Assembly: GCF_001679785.1 (NCBI RefSeq)
Contig: NZ_CP016286.1
Span: 1,984,001 to 2,048,000, forward strand
DNA: 64,000 nt
Direction of reading: 5' to 3'
Source of the DNA: Rhizobium leguminosarum
Lineage (GTDB): Bacteria > Pseudomonadota > Alphaproteobacteria > Rhizobiales > Rhizobiaceae
Below, in pieces: positions 60,441 through 64,000 of the stretch. The notes under the pieces are model-generated. The model did not search any database and was not told the origin of the DNA. It saw only the letters and a program-made list of their open reading frames with translations. The first letter of the stretch is position 1; each line of letters begins with the position of its first letter. The position numbers and the translations under genes were made by a program.

Positions 60441-63400
60441 TCTCTCGCGTCATCTCCTGGTCGGCCTATAATCTCGTGCTCATCTTCGTCTGCGCGGTGC
60501 TTGCCGTCGCCGGCGGCGTCTACGCCCTGCGCTCCCTGCCGCTCGACGCCATCCCAGATCTCTCCGACATCCAGGTGATCGTCTACACCGAATATCCCGG
60601 CCAGGCCCCGCAGGTGGTCGAGGACCAGGTGACCTATCCGCTGACGACGTCGATGCTGACCGTGCCGAAGTCGAAGGTCGTGCGCGGCTTCTCGTTTTTC
60701 GGCGTCTCGTTCGTCTACGTCATCTTCGACGACGGCACCGATCCCTATTGGGCGCGCAGCCGCGTCCTGGAATATCTGAACGCCGCCCAGAGCCGTCTGC
60801 CGCAGGGCGTCACCCCGACGCTCGGCCCCGACGCGACGGGCGTCGGCTGGGTCTACCAGTACGCCGTCGTCGCCAAGGAGCTGTCGCTCGCCGAACTGCG
60901 ATCGCTGCAGGACTGGGTGGTGCGGTTCGCTGTCTCGAAATCCGAAGGCGTGTCGGAAGTCGCGAGCGTCGGCGGCTTCGTCAAGCAGTATTCGATCGTC
61001 GTCGATCCGGCCCGCCTCAAGGCGCAGGGTGTTTCGCTCGACGACATCGCCAATGCGGTGCGCGCCAGCAACACCGACGTCGGCGGCCGTACCGTCGAGC
61101 TTTCCGAATTCGAGTTCATGGTGCGTGGTCGCGGCTACCTCAAGGGCATCCCCGACATCGAGAGCATCGTCCTGAACAGCCAGAACGGCGTGCCGCTCAA
61201 GCTGGGCGACGTCGCCAGGGTCGAGCTCGTTCCGGACGAACGACGCGGCATCACCGAACTGAACGGCGAAGGCGAGGTCGCAAGCGGCATCGTGCTGCAG
61301 CGCTTCGGGGCCAACGCCCTGACGGTCATCGACAACGCGAAGGAGAGCCTGGACCAGGTCAAGAGCAGCCTTCCGGCGGGTACGGAGATCGTTCCGGTCT
61401 ACGACCGCTCGACCTTGATCGAGGCCGCGATCGAAACCCTGAAAGGTACGCTGGTCGAGGAATCCATCGTCGTCGCACTGGTGACCATCGCCTTCCTGCT
61501 GCACGTCCGCAGCGCGCTCGTCGCCATCATCATGCTGCCCGTCGGCATCCTGATCGCCTTCATCGCCATGAAGCTGCTCGGCCTCGGCGCGAACATTATG
61601 AGCCTCGGCGGCATCGCGATTGCCATCGGGGCGATGATCGACGCCGCGATCGTCATGATCGAGAACGCCCACAAGCATCTCGAACGGGCGCCGCCCGACA
61701 AGCCACGCATCGACATCCTGGTCGAGGCGGCGAGCGAAGTCGGCCCGGCCCTGTTCTTCAGCCTGCTGATCATCACCGTCTCGTTCCTGCCGATCTTCAC
61801 GCTGGAATCGCAGGAAGGCCGCCTGTTCGGGCCGCTTGCCTTCACCAAGACGTTTGCCATGGCGGCGGCCGCATTGCTGTCAGTGACGCTGGTGCCGGCG
61901 CTGATGGTTCTCTGCGTCCGTGGGCGTATCGTCCCCGAGCGCAAGAACCCGTTGAACCGGTTCCTGATCTGGATCTACCGCCCCGTCATCTCGGGCGTAC
62001 TGCGGGTGAAGTCGCTGACGATACTTGCGGCCCTTGCGATCCTCGCGGTCTCCGTATGGCCCGTGCAGCATATCGGCAGCGAGTTCATGCCCAATCTCGA
62101 CGAGGGCACGCTGATGTACATGCCGACCACCCTGCCCGGCATATCGGTGACCAAGGCGGCCGAACTGATGCAGACGCAGGACCGGATCATCAAGTCCTTC
62201 CCCGAAGTCCAGAGCGTCTTCGGCAAAGCGGGTCGTGCACTGACCGCCACCGACCCGGCCCCCACGGAAATGTTCGAGACGATCATCACGCTGAAGCCGA
62301 AGTCGGAATGGCGGCCGGGGGTCACCACCGACAGCCTGAAGAAGGAGATGGACGCTGCTTTGCAATTTCCCGGCGTCTCCAATGCCTGGACGATGCCGAT
62401 CCGCGCCCGCATCGACATGCTGTCTACCGGGATCAGGACGCCGGTCGGCGTCAAGGTCTACGGCACCGATCTCGGTGAAATGGAGAAGGTCGCCCGGCAG
62501 ATCGAGACCGTGCTGAAAACGATCCCCGGAACGTCGAGCGCATATGCGGAGCGCGTGATCGGCGGCTACTACCTCGACATCGTCCCGGACAGGACGGCGC
62601 TCGGCCGCTACGGGCTGACCATCAACGACATTCAGGACGTCGTCGGTATGGCGCTCGGCTCTGAGGTCGTGACATCGACCGTCGAGGGCCGCGAGCGTTA
62701 TGGCGTGGCCATACGATATCCACGGGCGTCCCGAAGCGATCCACAGTCGATCGCCAGGGATGTGTTGATATCGCTGCCGGGCGGAGGAATGGTGCCTCTC
62801 GGTGAAGTGGCGGACGTCAAGCTGACCCGCGGCGCGACGACCATTCGTACAGAGAATGGTCAGCTCGCCGTCTACATCTACGTCGACATCGCCAACCGCG
62901 ATCTCGGCGGCTATGTCGGGGAAGCCCAGCAGGCGGTCGCAAAGAGCGTCAAGATGCCTCCCGGCTATTCGGTCGCCTGGAGCGGCCAGTTTGAGTACCT
63001 GCAACGGGCCGAGGCGCGGCTCGCCGTCGTCGTCCCGCTGACGCTGGCGCTGATCTTCCTGCTGCTCTACCTCAACTTCAAAAGGCTGACCGAGACGATG
63101 ATCGTCATGCTGTCACTGCCCTTCGCGCTAGTCGGCGGCATCTGGCTGATGTGGTGGTTGGGCTTCAACGCCTCGGTGGCGGTCGCCGTCGGCTTCATCG
63201 CTCTCGCGGGCGTTGCGGCTGAGACAGGCGTGATCATGCTGATCTACCTCGACCACGCCCTGAAGGAGCAGCGTGAGGCCTGCGAAAAGGAACGCCGCGC
63301 CTTCTCGAAGCTCGACCTCAACCGGGCGATCATGGTCGGCGCGGTCGAGCGCGTCCGACCGAAGATGATGACCGTCGTCGCCATTATGGCGGGTCTCGTT

Positions 63401-63607
63401 CCGATCCTCTGGCGTACCGGAACCGGATCGGAAATCATGCAGCGCATCGCCGTGCCGATGATCGGCGGCATGGTGTCTTCGACGCTGCTGACGCTGATCG
63501 TCATTCCAGCCGTCTACGGATTAGTCAAGGGGTGGCGACTGCCAGCCGCTTCGGAAAGCGCTGCTGCCGGCGACAGTCAATCGCGAGAACTGCAGGCAGC
63601 CGAATGA
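60437..63607 (+). CDS. cusA: CusA-like heavy-metal RND efflux pump
   Basis: 1056 residues, full length for the HME-RND family, with twelve membrane segments in two halves and large periplasmic loops. Membrane motifs include AIGAMIDAAIVMIENAHKHLE (TM4) and LAGVAAETGVIMLIYLD (TM10), where the charged proton-relay residues lie. Methionine-containing loops (MLSTGIRTPVGV, MEKVARQI) fit Cu(I)/Ag(I) export. No cusC-type channel follows; the TolC-family gene at 33 kb could serve. Confidence 0.93.
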   Translation: MISRVISWSAYNLVLIFVCAVLAVAGGVYALRSLPLDAIPDLSDIQVIVYTEYPGQAPQVVEDQVTYPLTTSMLTVPKSKVVRGFSFFGVSFVYVIFDDGTDPYWARSRVLEYLNAAQSRLPQGVTPTLGPDATGVGWVYQYAVVAKELSLAELRSLQDWVVRFAVSKSEGVSEVASVGGFVKQYSIVVDPARLKAQGVSLDDIANAVRASNTDVGGRTVELSEFEFMVRGRGYLKGIPDIESIVLNSQNGVPLKLGDVARVELVPDERRGITELNGEGEVASGIVLQRFGANALTVIDNAKESLDQVKSSLPAGTEIVPVYDRSTLIEAAIETLKGTLVEESIVVALVTIAFLLHVRSALVAIIMLPVGILIAFIAMKLLGLGANIMSLGGIAIAIGAMIDAAIVMIENAHKHLERAPPDKPRIDILVEAASEVGPALFFSLLIITVSFLPIFTLESQEGRLFGPLAFTKTFAMAAAALLSVTLVPALMVLCVRGRIVPERKNPLNRFLIWIYRPVISGVLRVKSLTILAALAILAVSVWPVQHIGSEFMPNLDEGTLMYMPTTLPGISVTKAAELMQTQDRIIKSFPEVQSVFGKAGRALTATDPAPTEMFETIITLKPKSEWRPGVTTDSLKKEMDAALQFPGVSNAWTMPIRARIDMLSTGIRTPVGVKVYGTDLGEMEKVARQIETVLKTIPGTSSAYAERVIGGYYLDIVPDRTALGRYGLTINDIQDVVGMALGSEVVTSTVEGRERYGVAIRYPRASRSDPQSIARDVLISLPGGGMVPLGEVADVKLTRGATTIRTENGQLAVYIYVDIANRDLGGYVGEAQQAVAKSVKMPPGYSVAWSGQFEYLQRAEARLAVVVPLTLALIFLLLYLNFKRLTETMIVMLSLPFALVGGIWLMWWLGFNASVAVAVGFIALAGVAAETGVIMLIYLDHALKEQREACEKERRAFSKLDLNRAIMVGAVERVRPKMMTVVAIMAGLVPILWRTGTGSEIMQRIAVPMIGGMVSSTLLTLIVIPAVYGLVKGWRLPAASESAAAGDSQSRELQAAE

Positions 63608-63627
63608 GATTGGAGGCAGCACCTGGC

Positions 63628-63738
63628 TGCTCGACGGGAGCTCGGGTGTGGTTCGAGGTCGATGACGGGCAAGGCAAGCCTCGCGGTGGCTGACGCTCCG
63701 GGCGATGCGCGTGCTCAGATGGTGGGATGCCCGGCGCT
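63628..63738. repeat. Direct repeat flanking the Cus module, right copy
   Basis: Second copy of the toroid-protein gene end. It carries a 1-base deletion after GGCAAGCC relative to the left copy and no start codon, so it is a non-coding remnant; its frame would end WWDARRSINA and TGA. It abuts the TetR gene. Confidence 0.8.
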
Positions 63739-64000
63739 CAATCAATGCCTGACGGCAAACCCAGCGTGCGCAGGAAATGCACCTCGATCGCCCGCAGCAA
63801 TTCGGCACGGGCCGCGGGCGTCTCACCGATGCCGGGCTGATTGACCACACCGTGCAAGGCGTTGAACAGAAACACCGCCGTAAAGCCGGGATCACTGACC
63901 GACCAGGCATTCTCGCCAGCGCCGGCGGCAAGCAATTCGTTCAGATGATCGATCAGGATGTTGCGCGAAAGCCCCTCCCGCGTTGCAGGAGGAGCCGCCA
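63738..64000 (-). CDS. TetR-type regulator, C-terminal part, cut by window edge
   Basis: At least 87 residues visible, ending LLRAIEVHFLRTLGLPSGID. The helical segments FLFNALHGVVNQPGIGETPA and LIDHLNELLAAGAGENAW are typical of the ligand-binding half of TetR-family repressors. The DNA-binding N-terminus is outside the window. It is convergent with the remnant gene end; the family call is moderate. Confidence 0.6.
   Translation of the reverse strand, partial: AAPPATREGLSRNILIDHLNELLAAGAGENAWSVSDPGFTAVFLFNALHGVVNQPGIGETPAARAELLRAIEVHFLRTLGLPSGID

Noticed and set aside
1..64000. tRNA or rRNA genes, including as island attachment sites
   Set aside because: I did not see any cloverleaf-like or rRNA sequence on reading through; a covariance-model scan would be decisive.

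Overview
The window reads as a high-GC alphaproteobacterium of the Rhizobiaceae (Rhizobium/Agrobacterium/Ensifer group). The clues are dmeR/dmeF-type Ni/Co genes, a DUF1127 protein, a GlxA-type AraC regulator, a PleD-like REC-REC-GGDEF protein and rhizobial-type IS66 elements. Most of it is accessory DNA. Only about 51.9-58.0 kb and the last 300 bases look like core chromosome. I found no rRNA, tRNA or CRISPR array.

Layout. (1) 0-9.5 kb is a metal-handling block: a Cu P1B-ATPase cut by the window edge, cupin, DUF326 and DUF305 copper proteins, a membrane-anchor protein with HupE/UreJ, a His-rich protein facing dmeR, the CDF exporter dmeF (His-rich leader frameshifted), a YqaA-like protein and a Ni/Co exporter broken by an IS66 element (9527-12087, 8-bp target duplication). 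(2) 12.2-18.7 kb holds a DedA-PAP2-LssY fusion, a second PAP2 phosphatase, an MFS transporter and chrB-chrA for chromate. (3) 18.7-20.3 kb is decayed DNA with small secreted proteins and remnants of kup and an ECF sigma gene. (4) 20.3-27.2 kb is a His-Xaa-Ser (Hxs) peptide-maturation operon, hxsD-hxsB-hxsC-hxsA plus a fifth coupled secreted gene. A 2703-bp IS66 element sits inside hxsC. (5) 27.5-32.1 kb is a complete QatABCD anti-phage operon. (6) 32.4-38.2 kb is a second copper module: lipoprotein, TolC, multicopper oxidase, cupredoxin and CusF-like protein, followed by a membrane adenylate/guanylate cyclase. (7) 38.7-47.1 kb is a Tn7-like core (TnsA, TnsB, TnsC, TniQ) whose tnsB is split by an IS481 and an IS3 element. 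(8) 47.3-51.5 kb is a winged-helix gene, an array of GAATTC-centred repeats and a SIR2-HerA anti-phage pair. (9) 51.9-58.0 kb is backbone-like. (10) 58.0-63.6 kb is a CusBA copper/silver efflux module between direct repeats copied from the 3' end of the preceding gene. A TetR gene then runs off the right edge.

Together the region is a mosaic of heavy-metal resistance (Cu/Ag twice or more, Ni/Co, chromate) and two anti-phage systems, assembled by a Tn7-like element and at least four insertion sequences. Several junctions can be reconstructed base by base: the two IS66 elements and the IS481 can be removed in silico to restore exporter, hxsC and tnsB reading frames. The least understood parts are the Hxs operon with its fifth gene, and the repeat arrays flanking SIR2-HerA.
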